DNA from: Brucella tritici
GTDB taxonomy: Bacteria; Pseudomonadota; Alphaproteobacteria; Rhizobiales; Rhizobiaceae
Direction of reading: 5' to 3'
Length of the DNA stretch: 64,000 nucleotides
NCBI RefSeq assembly: GCF_008932295.1
Contig: NZ_WBWA01000008.1
Location: 62,001-126,000, forward strand
A program made the translations under genes and the position numbers. Shown here piece by piece: positions 36,501-44,729 of the stretch. Below the pieces are notes generated by a model that saw only the letters and a program-made list of their open reading frames with translations, ran no database searches and had not been told where the DNA came from. Positions within the stretch are counted from its first letter, which is position 1. Every line of letters starts with the position of its first letter.

Positions 36501-37062
36501 CACCAAAGGTTTCCCGCAGGAACGCAAGTCGCGTCTCTGCCCTATCAGGGCGGTCGGCGGCAAAAGCACGGCCGATTGGCCCCAGTGCGCCGCCGGAAAG
36601 AATAATGACGTCTTTCGACAATGGCGGGAGCCAGCTCGCGTCGATATGCACTGGATCGCCCGCGGGCGTATCCATAAAGGCGCGGCTGACGAGCCGCACA
36701 ATATTCGCATAGCCCTCTTCCGTTGCCGCGAGCAGCACGATTGGAGCAAGGTCCAGCGCGACCCGGCGATTGACGCTGCGGCCATTATCACTGTGATCGC
36801 CAAAGGCAATATCGACCTGACAACCGATGATAGGTTGCAGACCATCTTTCGATGCCTTCTGCGCAAATTCGAGCGCACCAAACAGATTGTTGGTGTCGGT
36901 AACCGCGATGGCCGGCGCCTCATCGGCAATCGCCTGTTTGATGATCTTGCCGAGCGGCAATGCGCCTTCCAGCAAGGAATAGGCCGAGTGTACCCGCAGA
37001 TGCACAAAACGTGGCGTCAAAGCACCGTCTTTTGCTGCATTGCCTGCTGCTGCATCACTCAT
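33571..37062 (-). CDS. dnaE: DNA polymerase III alpha subunit DnaE
   Basis: The replicative polymerase. The 1163-residue protein has the N-terminal PHP domain (FVHLRVHSAYSLLEGALP, about 20-37), the polymerase core with the catalytic Asp pair in PDFDIDFCQDRR near residue 400 and GRGSGAGSLVAYAL just before it, the tandem helix-hairpin-helix region (AIKGVGEAAVDHI near residue 855), and the C-terminal OB fold (AGTVTARQERKTRTGNKMG near residue 1010). The start is ATG at 37062, which gives the usual alphaproteobacterial N-terminus; an in-frame start at 37104 adds 14 residues. Upstream lie repeats and lolD on the same strand. Confidence 0.97.
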   Translation of the reverse strand: MSDAAAGNAAKDGALTPRFVHLRVHSAYSLLEGALPLGKIIKQAIADEAPAIAVTDTNNLFGALEFAQKASKDGLQPIIGCQVDIAFGDHSDNGRSVNRRVALDLAPIVLLAATEEGYANIVRLVSRAFMDTPAGDPVHIDASWLPPLSKDVIILSGGALGPIGRAFAADRPDRAETRLAFLRETFGDRLYVELQRQAGYDRALEAKTVALAYEMDLPLVATNEAFFLKAEDFEAHDALLAIAEGQILSNDDRRRLTPDHHLKSRAEMTALFADLPEALDNTVEIAERCSWYTQTRAPILPRFTGESDDPEAAVQEEADELARQAREGLKMRLETIGLAEGYTTEQYAERLEYEIGIITRMKFPGYFLIVADFIKWAKAHGIPVGPGRGSGAGSLVAYALTITDVDPLRFSLLFERFLNPDRVSMPDFDIDFCQDRREEVIRYVQGKYGRDQVAQIITFGTLQARAVLRDVGRVLEMPYGQVDRLCKLVPQNPANPVSLAQAIETEPKINEEREKEPVVGRLLDMALKLEGLYRHASTHAAGIVIGDRPLSELVPMYRDPRSDMPVTQFNMKWVEQAGLVKFDFLGLKTLTVLETAVKLVARKGIDIDLSHVPLDDELTYEMLSRGETVGVFQVESAGMRKALLGMRPDRIEDIIALVALYRPGPMENIPTYNARKNGEEEIASIHPKIDHLIKETQGVIVYQEQVMQIAQVLSGYSLGEADLLRRAMGKKIREEMDKQRVRFVDGAIEGGVDKAQANMIFDLLAKFADYGFNKSHAAAYAIVSYQTAYMKAHYPVEFIAASMTYDMSNTDKLNDFRREANRLGIEVVPPSVMTSFRPFEVGEKQIFYSLAAIKGVGEAAVDHIVDVRAEKPFESLEDFCERVDPRIVNRRVLESLINAGAMDCFGRERPAMSAGMDRIMGFAQRTQENAASGQSDIFGLSGAPKETLILPQAAPWLPSEMLHREFQAVGFYLSAHPLDEYRDVLNRMRVQSWADFSAAVKRGANAGRLAGTVTARQERKTRTGNKMGIVQLSDASGQFEAVLFSEGLAQYRDLLESGKSVVITVQAENRPEGIGLRIQTVQSLEDEACRMQKALRLYLRSADAVRHIAPHFNTRGDGQVSLIVIKDNGQREVEIELPHRYRVSPQIASAMKAIQGVVDVELV

Positions 37063-37325
37063 TCCATCGACCCCGATCATCTGCCGAGCCGCCCGGATGG
37101 ACATACATCCGGCGCTCTAAATCCACGCATCGCGCTTTCCGAAAACCGATTCAGATCTTCGGGCCGATGCAGTAGCCGCCTGATAGCACATTGCTTGCAG
37201 GATGAACCACACATGGTTCAACGCGGCTGGCGACTCTGTCGCCTGATAGCATCAGTTTCGGGGAATGATATGGCGATGTCCAGTAAGACTATCGCCACCT
37301 TGTAGCGGGTTCACAGGAACCGGCC

Positions 37326-37365
37326 AGAGCATCTCCAGTTTTTCCGAAATCATCGGAGATGCTCT
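37326..37365. repeat. AGAGCATCTCC hairpin repeat
   Basis: AGAGCATCTCC (37326-37336) and GGAGATGCTCT (37355-37365) form a perfect 11-bp stem enclosing a sequence with TTTTTCCGAAAT. Another palindromic repeat follows at 37376-37420. Confidence 0.7.
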
Positions 37366-37375
37366 ATCTCTTCAC

Positions 37376-37420
37376 GCATGTCTTTGCCCCAAAACTGGTT
37401 CCCACTTTTGGGAGACATGC
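37376..37420. repeat. GCATGTCT palindromic repeat, copy 1
   Basis: GCATGTCT and AGACATGC bound a unit containing CCAAAAC and TTTTGGG. A longer relative lies at 45566-45655 beside the nuoN stop codon. Positioned just past the stop of the 28-residue protein, it may terminate that gene. Confidence 0.65.
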
Positions 37421-37430
37421 ACTATCTCCT

Positions 37431-37517
37431 TCAGATCGCACTCACCCAGATGGCGAAAGTTGCAATGAACAGGCTTACCGAAATGAAAGACAGAACGTCG
37501 TGGACGAGATCGGTCAT
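37431..37517 (-). CDS. 28-residue single-pass membrane protein
   Basis: A very short gene from the ATG at 37517 to the TGA at 37431. The protein reads MTDLVHDVLSFISVSLFIAT and ends FAIWVSAI. The N-terminus is acidic and most of the rest is one hydrophobic helix. GAGGAG lies eight bases before the ATG, a strong ribosome site. It is followed at once by palindromic repeats that could end its transcript. I do not recognise a family. Similar tiny membrane proteins are often stress-related, but a role cannot be given. It sits alone in an 850-base gap between dnaE and lolD. Confidence 0.6.
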   Translation of the reverse strand: MTDLVHDVLSFISVSLFIATFAIWVSAI

Positions 37518-37694
37518 GTTGGAAACTCCTCTGTGTTCACGTATGTTTATTTTTTGTTCTATTTTTGTTCCAAAGTCAACACCCGTTCTGACGCAGCATT
37601 CATTTTAGGGTTTACGAATGGTGAATATACAACCGTAGAGGTTGGCTGCTTGAGCGGGGAACGAAAGCGCCATGTTCAGGCAGAGACGCACCTT

Positions 37695-37739
37695 GCCCTT
37701 CGAGACGCCGCCTTTGGCAGCTCCTCAGGATAAGGTGCT
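37695..37739. repeat. 45-bp dispersed repeat, copy 1
   Basis: GCCCTTCGAGACGCCGCCTT, then TGGCAGCTCCTCAGGA, then TAAGGTGCT. A copy differing at one base lies at 37896-37940. It contains internal symmetry (GCCGCC/GGCGGC in the second copy) like short REP-type units. Confidence 0.75.
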
Positions 37740-37895
37740 GGGAGCGCTTACAAGACCACCCCGGACGCCAAGACACTTGTACGGGAATATAGTCCCACAG
37801 GACTATACCGCCCGATCAAACGCGCGTCAGAACAAATTGGGGGAGCGCCAGTCCTGTTAGCAGACCGGAACGCGCAGGCAGCGGAACTGCGTCTC

Positions 37896-37940
37896 GCCCT
37901 TCGAGACGCCGCCTTTGGCGGCTCCTCAGGATAAGGTGCT
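37896..37940. repeat. 45-bp dispersed repeat, copy 2
   Basis: Same unit as 37695-37739, same orientation, with GGCGGCTCC in place of GGCAGCTCC. It ends 17 bases before the lolD stop codon and so lies in the 3' trailer of the lolCE-lolD transcript. Confidence 0.75.
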
Positions 37941-37957
37941 ACTATGACCTGGAAGGC

Positions 37958-38641
37958 TTACAGGTCGACGACCTTGCCATCCTTCAGCGTGACGCGCCGG
38001 TCCATCCGGCGGGCAAGTTCATGATTGTGCGTCGCGATCAGGGCCGCAAGCCCCGACTGACGCACGAGCGCTTCCAGAGCGCCGAAGACATAAGATGATG
38101 TCGTCGGATCGAGGTTGCCGGTCGGCTCGTCCGCCAGAAGAACAAGCGGCGCGTTGGCAACAGCGCGGGCAATCGCGACGCGCTGTTGCTCGCCGCCGGA
38201 AAGTTCCGATGGGCGATGCGAAGCGCGCTTGCCGATCTTCATATATTCAAGAAGCTGCTGTGCACGCTCTGCTGCGGCTTTCCTGGGCAGGCCGCGGATC
38301 ATCTGCGGCATCATCACATTCTCCAGCGCGGAAAATTCCGGCAGGAGATGGTGGAACTGATAGACGAAACCGACATCGTTGCGGCGCACAGCCGTGCGCT
38401 CGTCATCGGACAATTTGCTGCAGGCGCGTCCGTCAAGGAAAACCTCGCCGTTATCGGGGCGTTCCAGCAGGCCCGCCGTGTGCAGCAATGTCGACTTACC
38501 CGCGCCCGATGGCGCAACAAGCGCAACCATTTCGCCACGGCGGAGCGTGAAATCGGCATCTTTCAGAATGACCAGTTCGCGGTCGGCTTCCTTATAGGCG
38601 CGGCCGACACGCTCCAGCCGCATGATGATTTCAGCCGCCAT
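37958..38641 (-). CDS. lolD: Lipoprotein-releasing ABC transporter ATPase LolD
   Basis: LolD powers extraction of outer-membrane lipoproteins from the inner membrane. The 227-residue ATPase shows the Walker [14 protein letters not shown] near residue 39, the Q-loop region with [18 protein letters not shown] near residue 90, the signature [14 protein letters not shown] near residue 145, and Walker [13 protein letters not shown] near residue 168. It overlaps nothing but follows the permease gene with no gap, so both are translated together. The whole pair is downstream of proS on one transcript. Confidence 0.93.
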   Translation of the reverse strand: MAAEIIMRLERVGRAYKEADRELVILKDADFTLRRGEMVALVAPSGAGKSTLLHTAGLLERPDNGEVFLDGRACSKLSDDERTAVRRNDVGFVYQFHHLLPEFSALENVMMPQMIRGLPRKAAAERAQQLLEYMKIGKRASHRPSELSGGEQQRVAIARAVANAPLVLLADEPTGNLDPTTSSYVFGALEALVRQSGLAALIATHNHELARRMDRRVTLKDGKVVDL

Positions 38642-39958
38642 TTATTCGTACCTCAATGCTTCAACCGGATCGAGCTTGGCAGCGCGCCAGGCTGGAAAAA
38701 TGGTGGCGATGAATGAAAGCACCAGAGCCATGACGATAACGGAGATGGTTTCACCGGGGTCCATCTTCGCAGGCAACTGGCTCAGGAAGTAAAGTTCCGG
38801 ATTGAAGAGCGTGGTTCCCGAGAGCCACGAGAAGAACTCCCGCAGGCGCTCGACATTGAGGCAGACGACAACGCCCAGAACGACACCAGCCACCGTGCCG
38901 GTGACGCCGATGGCGGCGCCCGTCATCAGGAATATGCGCATCACCGCGCCACGGGTGGCCCCCATGGTTCGCAGGATCGCAATATCGTGCCCCTTGTCCT
39001 TCACCAGCATGATGAGGCCGGAAATGATGTTCAGCGCCGCAACGAGCACGATCAGCGTCAGGATCATGAACATGACATTGCGCTCGACTTCCAGCGCCGA
39101 GAAGAAAGTCTGGTTACGCTGGCGCCAGTCGACAAGCGAGAGCTGGCGTCCCGCTGCCTCTTCCACGGGCGCGCGCATCGCATCCACCTTGTCGGGATTA
39201 TCGACAAAGATTTCCAGCGATTGCACCTTGCCTTCCTGATTGAAGAAGAGCTGCGCCTCGGAAAGCGGCATCATGACAATTGATGAGTCATATTCCGACA
39301 TGCCGATCTCGAAGATCGCGACAATCGGATAGGCCTTCACGCGCGGATTGACGCCAAACGGGGTCACATCGCCATCCGGCGAAATCACCCGCAGCGTATC
39401 GCCAATGGAAAGGCCGAGATTTTCCGCCATACGGGTTCCGATGGCGACGCCGCCGCCCTGATCGAAGCCCTTCAGTGTACCCTGACGAATATTACCGGAA
39501 ACGAGCTTGAGCTTGTCGAGATCCTCTTCACGAAGACCGCGCACCAATGCACCTGTTCCAGCGCCGATATTCCCCTGAACAAGCGCCTGCCCTTCCACCA
39601 CGGGGATGGCGAACTTGATGCCGGAAATACCGTCGATCCGCTTGATAAGGCTGGCATAATCATCCAGAGGACGATCAATCGGCTGCATGATGAGATGGCC
39701 GTTAATGCCCAGAATTCGCGAAAGAAGCTCGGCACGGAAGCCGTTCATCACCGCCATGACGATGATGAGGGTCGCCACGCCCAGCATGATGCCGGTGAAA
39801 GAAAACCCGGCAATGACCGAGATAAAAGTCTCGCGGCGGCGCGCTCGCAGATATCGCCATGCGATCATCCGTTCGAAAGCCGAGAATGGACCTGACTTCG
39901 GTGCCTTTTGGGCTGCCTTTGCCTGATCCTCGGATTTTGCTGCCGCCGCGTTGCTCAT
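38642..39958 (-). CDS. Lipoprotein-releasing ABC transporter permease, LolC/LolE family
   Basis: A 438-residue FtsX/MacB-type permease. The N-terminal helix is [30 protein letters not shown] (about 42-71), then a large periplasmic domain, then three C-terminal helices (about 305-330, 355-380, 405-425) ending at [15 protein letters not shown]. Only one permease gene is paired with lolD here, so the complex may use a homodimer (as in LolF-type systems) rather than the LolC/LolE pair. It overlaps proS by four bases at its start and adjoins lolD. Confidence 0.9.
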   Translation of the reverse strand: MSNAAAAKSEDQAKAAQKAPKSGPFSAFERMIAWRYLRARRRETFISVIAGFSFTGIMLGVATLIIVMAVMNGFRAELLSRILGINGHLIMQPIDRPLDDYASLIKRIDGISGIKFAIPVVEGQALVQGNIGAGTGALVRGLREEDLDKLKLVSGNIRQGTLKGFDQGGGVAIGTRMAENLGLSIGDTLRVISPDGDVTPFGVNPRVKAYPIVAIFEIGMSEYDSSIVMMPLSEAQLFFNQEGKVQSLEIFVDNPDKVDAMRAPVEEAAGRQLSLVDWRQRNQTFFSALEVERNVMFMILTLIVLVAALNIISGLIMLVKDKGHDIAILRTMGATRGAVMRIFLMTGAAIGVTGTVAGVVLGVVVCLNVERLREFFSWLSGTTLFNPELYFLSQLPAKMDPGETISVIVMALVLSFIATIFPAWRAAKLDPVEALRYE

Positions 39959-41283
39959 GCTTCTGCCGTCAACAGGTTGATCGCAGCTTCAACGCTCAGG
40001 TTCTGGCGTTCGCCGGTCTTGCGATCCTTGATTTCGACTTCACCGGCAGCGACGCCACGCGGGCCAACGATCACCTGCGTCGGCAGGCCGATCAGGTCCA
40101 TCGTGGCAAACTTTGCACCCGGACGGTCATCCGTGTCATCGAGCAGAGGATCGACGCCTGCATTGGTCAGCGCTTCGTAGATCTTCTCGCTTACAGCGTC
40201 GCAGCCTTCGTCGCCCGGCTTCATGTTGACGATACCGGCACCGAACGGCGCGATGGCCTTCGGCCAGATGATGCCTGCGTCATCGTGGAAGGCTTCGATG
40301 GCAGCCGCGACGAGGCGCGACGGACCGATGCCGTAGGAACCCATCGACACCAGATGTTCCTTGCCATCCGGGCCCTGCACTTTCGCGCCCATCGGTTCGG
40401 AATATTTCGTGCCGAAATGGAAGATGTGGCCCACTTCGATGCCGCGTGCCGAAACCTGATCTTCCGGCTTCACCTTGGCCCAGTCGGCCTCGTCATGCAT
40501 TTCGTCGGTCGCCGCATAAGGCGTCGTCCAGCGATTGACGATATCGGTCAGTTGCGCATCGTTGCGGAAATCGGTGTCCGCGCCCGGCACGGCGAGATCA
40601 AGATAGGCCTTGTCGCAGAAAACCTGGCTTTCGCCGGTTTCGGCCAGAATGATGAATTCGTGGCTGAGGTCACCGCCAATCGGTCCCGTATCGGCGCGCA
40701 TCGGGATCGCCTGCAACCCAACGCGGGCGAAAGTACGCAGATAAGACACGAACATGCGGTAGTAAGCCATTTTCGCGCCCTCATAGTCGAGGTCGAACGA
40801 ATAGGCGTCCTTCATCAGGAACTCACGCGAACGCATCACGCCGAAACGCGGGCGCACTTCGTCGCGGAACTTCCACTGGATGTGATAGAGATTGAGCGGC
40901 AGGTCCTTGTAGGAGCGCACATAGGAGCGGAAAATGTCGGTGACCATTTCCTCATTGGTCGGGCCGAAGAGCATATCGCGCTCCTGACGGTCCTGAATGC
41001 GCAACATTTCCTTGCCATAGGCATCGTAGCGACCGCTTTCGCGCCACAGATCGGCGGACTGGATGGTCGGCATCAGGATTTCATTGGCGCCCGCGCGGTT
41101 CTGCTCTTCGCGAATGATATCGCAAACCTTGTTGAGAACCTTGAGACCGAGCGGCAGCCAGGCATAGATGCCGGCTGACTGTTGACGGATCATGCCCGAA
41201 CGCAGCATCAGCCTGTGGGAGACGATTTCCGCCTCCTTGGGGTTTTCCTTCAGAATAGGCAAAAAATACCGCGACAGACGCAT
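39955..41283 (-). CDS. proS: Prolyl-tRNA synthetase
   Basis: ProS charges tRNA-Pro. The 442-residue protein is the short, alphaproteobacterial type without the editing insertion. It has class II motif 1 near residue 60, motif 2 ([33 protein letters not shown], about 140-172) and motif 3 [13 protein letters not shown] near residue 325, plus a C-terminal anticodon-binding domain with [19 protein letters not shown] chose the ATG at 41283 (MRLSRYF); the TTG at 41295 only adds four residues. The first gene of a proS-lolCE-lolD unit. Confidence 0.96.
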   Translation of the reverse strand: MRLSRYFLPILKENPKEAEIVSHRLMLRSGMIRQQSAGIYAWLPLGLKVLNKVCDIIREEQNRAGANEILMPTIQSADLWRESGRYDAYGKEMLRIQDRQERDMLFGPTNEEMVTDIFRSYVRSYKDLPLNLYHIQWKFRDEVRPRFGVMRSREFLMKDAYSFDLDYEGAKMAYYRMFVSYLRTFARVGLQAIPMRADTGPIGGDLSHEFIILAETGESQVFCDKAYLDLAVPGADTDFRNDAQLTDIVNRWTTPYAATDEMHDEADWAKVKPEDQVSARGIEVGHIFHFGTKYSEPMGAKVQGPDGKEHLVSMGSYGIGPSRLVAAAIEAFHDDAGIIWPKAIAPFGAGIVNMKPGDEGCDAVSEKIYEALTNAGVDPLLDDTDDRPGAKFATMDLIGLPTQVIVGPRGVAAGEVEIKDRKTGERQNLSVEAAINLLTAEA

Positions 41284-41589
41284 CGTAACCACCAATCAAG
41301 AGGGACTGCCTGAGTGCTTCAAGAATCAGGCAAAAATTAAGCATATTCGTCGGTTTCTTACCGGGTTATACACCGGTTGGAAACCCGCCTGGAAAAGCTT
41401 TCACGGCAGCGGATTTCCCCATCCACAACCATAATGGCCCGCCGAAAGAACCAGAGGTGCGAAATACGGCCTCCAGATTCACATTCAATTTCAATATATT
41501 ACAGATATATCACTCTCACTGAGGAAAATTTGCGAAAGAAATATGACGCCACAGAAGATTTTTCGTGACAAAAGCTGTGCAGTTCGCTA

Positions 41590-41749
41590 TTTTTTTCATC
41601 ATAAGAGCAACAACGGAATAAAACCGTTGGTTTCACGCGGTCAAAGTCTTGGGAGGATGGATCCAGGCGCGACTTTCGCAGCCGCCAGTCAAATGGAAAC
41701 GGATCGAACGCGTATTTGATTAGCAAGGCGAAAGCCTTGCTTTTTTTTT
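41590..41749 (+). ncRNA. Candidate intergenic small RNA
   Basis: The strongest intrinsic terminator of the window (stem GCAAGGC-GAAA-GCCTTGC, then nine Ts, 41723-41749) faces rightwards although both flanking genes read leftwards, so it must end a separate plus-strand transcript. Before it lie two further structures: CAACGG-7-CCGTTG (41611-41629), and a longer stem in which AAAGTC (41643-41648) pairs with GACTTT (41671-41676) and TTGG with CCAG, exposing GAGGATGGAT in the loop. Three stem-loops ending in a terminator fit a trans-acting sRNA of about 140-160 bases. The 5' end is a guess. I could not assign a known family. Confidence 0.5.
41723..41749 (+). terminator. Strong intrinsic terminator facing rightwards
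   Basis: A perfect seven-base stem closed by a GAAA tetraloop, followed by nine Ts. There is no T-run on the other strand, so its direction is clear. Confidence 0.85.
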
Positions 41750-41932
41750 GCACTTGCAGAACCCTCGTGCTTTCCGCATTTCCGCTATTTTATAGGCTGC
41801 AATAACACATTGATTTTGTGGGATTTATCGCAGTGCCCTCTGCGCATCCAAGTATTAAATTTCGTTTAAGTATAAATCGATTTATATGAAGAACATTGCA
41901 TACGCAAAGGCATCACTGTCACAAATGACGCC

Positions 41933-41992
41933 GGGTTGTGCCGTGTCGGGAATTCAATACGTTACCCGAATTGGCTCAATATCTGGCACAAC
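41933..41992. repeat. Long-spaced inverted repeat GGGTTGTGCC/GGCACAACCC
   Basis: Perfect ten-base arms with a 40-base interior that itself contains GGGAATTC and CCGAATTGG as imperfect partners. The structure could fold as one extended hairpin in RNA from either strand, or be a protein-binding site. Confidence 0.5.
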
Positions 41993-42030
41993 CCATGATA
42001 GGCATGTCCACTTTTCTTTGTACAAAAGAA

Positions 42031-42055
42031 AGGCTGCCTATTTTTTAGGCAGCCT
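42031..42055 (-). terminator. Terminator after the DUF1467 gene
   Basis: AGGCTGCCTA and TAGGCAGCCT make a perfect ten-base stem 31 bases past the stop of the minus-strand gene; on that strand it is followed by TTCTTTT. Confidence 0.85.
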
Positions 42056-42085
42056 CAAAATTCACATTGAACTGAACCTGAAATT

Positions 42086-42355
42086 TCAGGTCAGATCCGG
42101 GAAGAAATGCGGAATATCGTCGAGGCCGAAACCGCTGATCTGCGTCATATAATAATAGAGCAGGAAGATGAGCGTTGCGACGATAGTTGTCCGCAGAAAT
42201 GCCCGGCCGATACGCGGCTTGGCCGGAGCGCTGGCCACTGTGCCCAGAGTCACTTCATTTTCTTCGGCCTGCGTGCGCAAGCCGACAGGCAAGAGAGCAA
42301 ACAGCGTCGTCCACCAGATGATGAAATAGATCGCGATTCCTGAAACCAGCGACAT
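42086..42355 (-). CDS. DUF1467 family membrane protein
   Basis: An 89-residue protein with two transmembrane helices (about 5-25, SGIAIYFIIWWTTLFALLPVG, and about 55-75, TTIVATLIFLLYYY). RTQAEENEV between them is a family mark of DUF1467, found in Alphaproteobacteria, often between mce or proS and other core genes as here. Function unknown. It starts two bases after mce ends, so it is in the same transcript. Confidence 0.87.
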   Translation of the reverse strand: MSLVSGIAIYFIIWWTTLFALLPVGLRTQAEENEVTLGTVASAPAKPRIGRAFLRTTIVATLIFLLYYYMTQISGFGLDDIPHFFPDLT

Positions 42356-42357
42356 GA

Positions 42358-42762
42358 TTACACCTCTTCCAGTTCGATCAGCGTGCCGTTGAAATCCTTG
42401 GGATGCAGGAACAGAACCGGCTTGCCGTGGGCGCCGGTCTTCGGCTCGCCATCCCCGAGGATACGCGCACCTTCCGCCTTGAGGCGATCACGAGCGGCAA
42501 TAATGTCCGCAACCTCGTAACAGAGATGATGCATCCCGCCGGAGGGGTTCTTTTCCAGAAATGCCGCAATGGGAGAGCCCTCGCCCAATGGCTCCAGCAA
42601 TTCGATCTTGGTGTTGCCGACGTCGATGAAAACCACGGTTACGCCATGTTCGGGCAAGGCCTGCGGCTCGGTGACATTCGCACCGAGCTTGCCGCGATAA
42701 AGCGCTGCCGCGGCATCAATATCTGGAACGGCAATCGCCACGTGGTTCAAGCGTTCGAGCAT
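42358..42762 (-). CDS. mce: Methylmalonyl-CoA epimerase
   Basis: The enzyme interconverts the R and S forms of methylmalonyl-CoA during propionate use. The 134-residue VOC-fold protein opens LNHVAIAVPDIDAAAALYR (metal-binding His near residue 6), and shows VFIDVGNTKIELLEPLGEGSPIA, then GGMHHLCYEV (His ligands near residue 82) and a C-terminal Glu in NGTLIELEEV. I chose the ATG at 42762, which follows GGGAGG; the GTG at 42768 lies inside that site. It is between rnj and the DUF1467 gene, all on the minus strand. Confidence 0.92.
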   Translation of the reverse strand: MLERLNHVAIAVPDIDAAAALYRGKLGANVTEPQALPEHGVTVVFIDVGNTKIELLEPLGEGSPIAAFLEKNPSGGMHHLCYEVADIIAARDRLKAEGARILGDGEPKTGAHGKPVLFLHPKDFNGTLIELEEV

Positions 42763-42800
42763 CAGCACCTCCCATGCCGGTCATTCTGCAATCCGTATGA

Positions 42801-44477
42801 CTACCGTATCCTATTCACGAATACGGTCACTACCGGCTTTTTGCCCCATGCCTCATTTGCCGCAGCGCGAACTGCACGGCGAACGGATTCCCGAACGATC
42901 TCGATATCCTTGCGGCGAACGCGCGGAATGCTGTCGATGGCCTCGATGGCCGCATCCAGCAGAATGTCTTCCAACAGGTCGCCCTGCGCGTTTTCTTCCG
43001 GCACGCCGAAAGTTACGAGATCGGGCTCATCGATGATCTTGTGTTCACGGTCCAGCAGCACCGAAACGGCGACATGACCGACATAGGCAAGCTTGCGGCG
43101 CTCGACCATGCCGATTTCTTCCTCGTCACCGATCAGCTTGCCGTCCTTGTAGATGCGGCCAACCGGCGCTTCATCGATAATCTCGGCCTTGCCGGGCGCC
43201 AGACGCAGCATGTCGCCATCACGCACCTGCGCGACCTGCTCGATGCCTTCCATCGCGCCAAGCGAGCCTTGAGCAACCAGATGGGCGGCTTCGCCGTGCA
43301 CCGGCACCAGAATTTGCGGGCGAACCCAGGAATACATGCGACGCAATTCGCTGCGCCGTGGATGGCCCGAGACATGGACCAGTGCATCCTCATCACCAAT
43401 GATCTTGATGCCGCGATCGATCAGGCGGTTCTTGATGTCGAGAATGGACTTTTCATTGCCCGGAATGGCGCGCGATGAGTAGATGACCGTATCGCCCGCC
43501 GTCAGCGCGAGGCTGCGCATTTCGTCACGTGCCAGCTTGGCGAGTGCCGCGCGCGGTTCGCCCTGGCTTCCGGTGAGGATCATCACCACGTTTTCGCGTG
43601 GAATATAGCCGTAATCCTCTTCGCTGAGATATTCCGGCAAGCCTTCCATATAGCCAAGTTCGGTTGCAACCGAGATGGCGCGTTTCATCGAACGACCGAC
43701 CACCAGCACCTGACGGCCTGCATCGCGTGCTGCTTCCGTAATCGACCGGATACGACCGACATTGGAAGAGAAAGTGGTGATGGCCACGCGGCCACGCGCA
43801 TTTTCAATCAACTCGCGCAGGCTCTCGCCCACCTGACGTTCGGAAGGAGACTCGCCTTCGCGCAAAGCATTGGTGGAGTCGCAGATCAGCGCCAGAACGC
43901 CTGCATCACCGATAGCACGGAAACGAGCCTCGTCGATAACCGGTCCAAGCGACGGTTCCGGGTCCATCTTCCAGTCACCCGTGTGCACGACCGTGCCGAG
44001 CGGCGTCGTGATAGCCAGAGAAACCGGCTCGGGAATAGAGTGCGTTACCGCGACAGCCTCGACCTTGAACGGGCCGACTTCGAATTTCTCGCCTGCCTTG
44101 TAGATCGTGATCGGAATCTCGGGCGCGCCGTCCTCCGACTGCCGCTTGGCTTCGAGCAGACCGGCAGTGAACGGCGTCGCATAGACCGGAACCTTCAGGC
44201 GCGGCCACAGATCGAGCAAAGCACCGAAATGGTCTTCATGCGCATGGGTGATGACGATACCGCGCAGATTATGCTTTTCAGCTTCAAGATAGCGGATATC
44301 CGGCAGGATAAGATCGGCGCCCGGCTGTTCAGGCCCCGCAAAGCTCACGCCCATATCCACGACCAGCCATTCACGGTTATCCGCTGGACCAAAGCCGTAC
44401 ATAGCCAAATTCATGCCGATTTCGCCTACGCCGCCAAGCGGCAGAAAGACGAGTTCAGTAGTATTGGATCGGGCCAT
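42801..44477 (-). CDS. rnj: Ribonuclease J
   Basis: RNase J has 5'-exonuclease and endonuclease activity on RNA and matures 23S and 16S rRNA ends in Alphaproteobacteria. The 558-residue protein has the metallo-beta-lactamase motif VITHAHEDHFGALLDLW near residue 72. HTGDWKMDP near residue 160 (metal ligand His and Asp) and the beta-CASP segment with ILTGSQGEPRAAL near residue 350 follow. HVSGHPRRSEL near residue 382 is also present. The start is ATG at 44477 with GAGGAAA upstream; the in-frame ATG at 44516 adds a non-conserved stretch. Confidence 0.95.
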   Translation of the reverse strand: MARSNTTELVFLPLGGVGEIGMNLAMYGFGPADNREWLVVDMGVSFAGPEQPGADLILPDIRYLEAEKHNLRGIVITHAHEDHFGALLDLWPRLKVPVYATPFTAGLLEAKRQSEDGAPEIPITIYKAGEKFEVGPFKVEAVAVTHSIPEPVSLAITTPLGTVVHTGDWKMDPEPSLGPVIDEARFRAIGDAGVLALICDSTNALREGESPSERQVGESLRELIENARGRVAITTFSSNVGRIRSITEAARDAGRQVLVVGRSMKRAISVATELGYMEGLPEYLSEEDYGYIPRENVVMILTGSQGEPRAALAKLARDEMRSLALTAGDTVIYSSRAIPGNEKSILDIKNRLIDRGIKIIGDEDALVHVSGHPRRSELRRMYSWVRPQILVPVHGEAAHLVAQGSLGAMEGIEQVAQVRDGDMLRLAPGKAEIIDEAPVGRIYKDGKLIGDEEEIGMVERRKLAYVGHVAVSVLLDREHKIIDEPDLVTFGVPEENAQGDLLEDILLDAAIEAIDSIPRVRRKDIEIVRESVRRAVRAAANEAWGKKPVVTVFVNRIR

Positions 44478-44544
44478 GAAATTTCCTCTGTGATTAATCC
44501 CGCCTTGCGGCATCAACTGGACCTAAAGTTGTCCAGTTGCAACC

Positions 44545-44712
44545 CTAGTGATCTGATTCCGACATTTGCATCCCTCGGATAGGAGCGCTGAGCAACTGTC
44601 GGAAGCAAAAAGACCACTAGTAACTTTATGAATCTAGTGGATTTTTCGATTTTGACGTTTGAAACGAGATTTATATCGGACAGGTATCAAACGTCAAATT
44701 CAATCCACTAGT
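44545..44712 (-). repeat. 168-bp composite palindromic repeat, copy 3
   Basis: Reverse orientation relative to copies 1 and 2, same length. It lies between rnj and birA, 18 bases after the birA stop, and so would be transcribed if the birA transcript reads on into rnj. Confidence 0.85.
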
Positions 44713-44729
44713 AAGACAAAACAAAGCAA

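Larger units (their letters stand above)
37518..37957. other. Non-coding region with a duplicated 45-bp unit before dnaE
   Basis: Upstream of the 28-residue gene lies about 440 bases with no convincing gene. It holds two copies of a 45-base unit (see separate entries) and an AT-rich part (37530-37625) that may carry the promoter of the small gene. The stretch 37063-37325 next to the dnaE start holds a CCGAAAACCG repeat fragment (about 37138-37148) and presumably the dnaE promoter. Confidence 0.5.
41284..42030. other. AT-rich intergenic region upstream of proS
   Basis: A gap of about 800 bases between proS and the DUF1467 gene with no convincing protein gene on either strand. It holds the proS promoter region, the candidate small RNA at 41590-41749, and an inverted repeat at 41933-41992. 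The short frames seen here overlap these structures and lack ribosome sites. Confidence 0.6.

Noticed and set aside
41657-41719. 20-codon frame starting at the ATG in the loop of the candidate small RNA
   Set aside because: GGGAGG directly abuts the ATG with no spacing, so initiation is unlikely; the RNA structure explains the sequence better.
41886-42152. 88-residue open frame upstream of proS
   Set aside because: It runs through the inverted repeat and terminator and into the DUF1467 gene; a real gene would not contain these.
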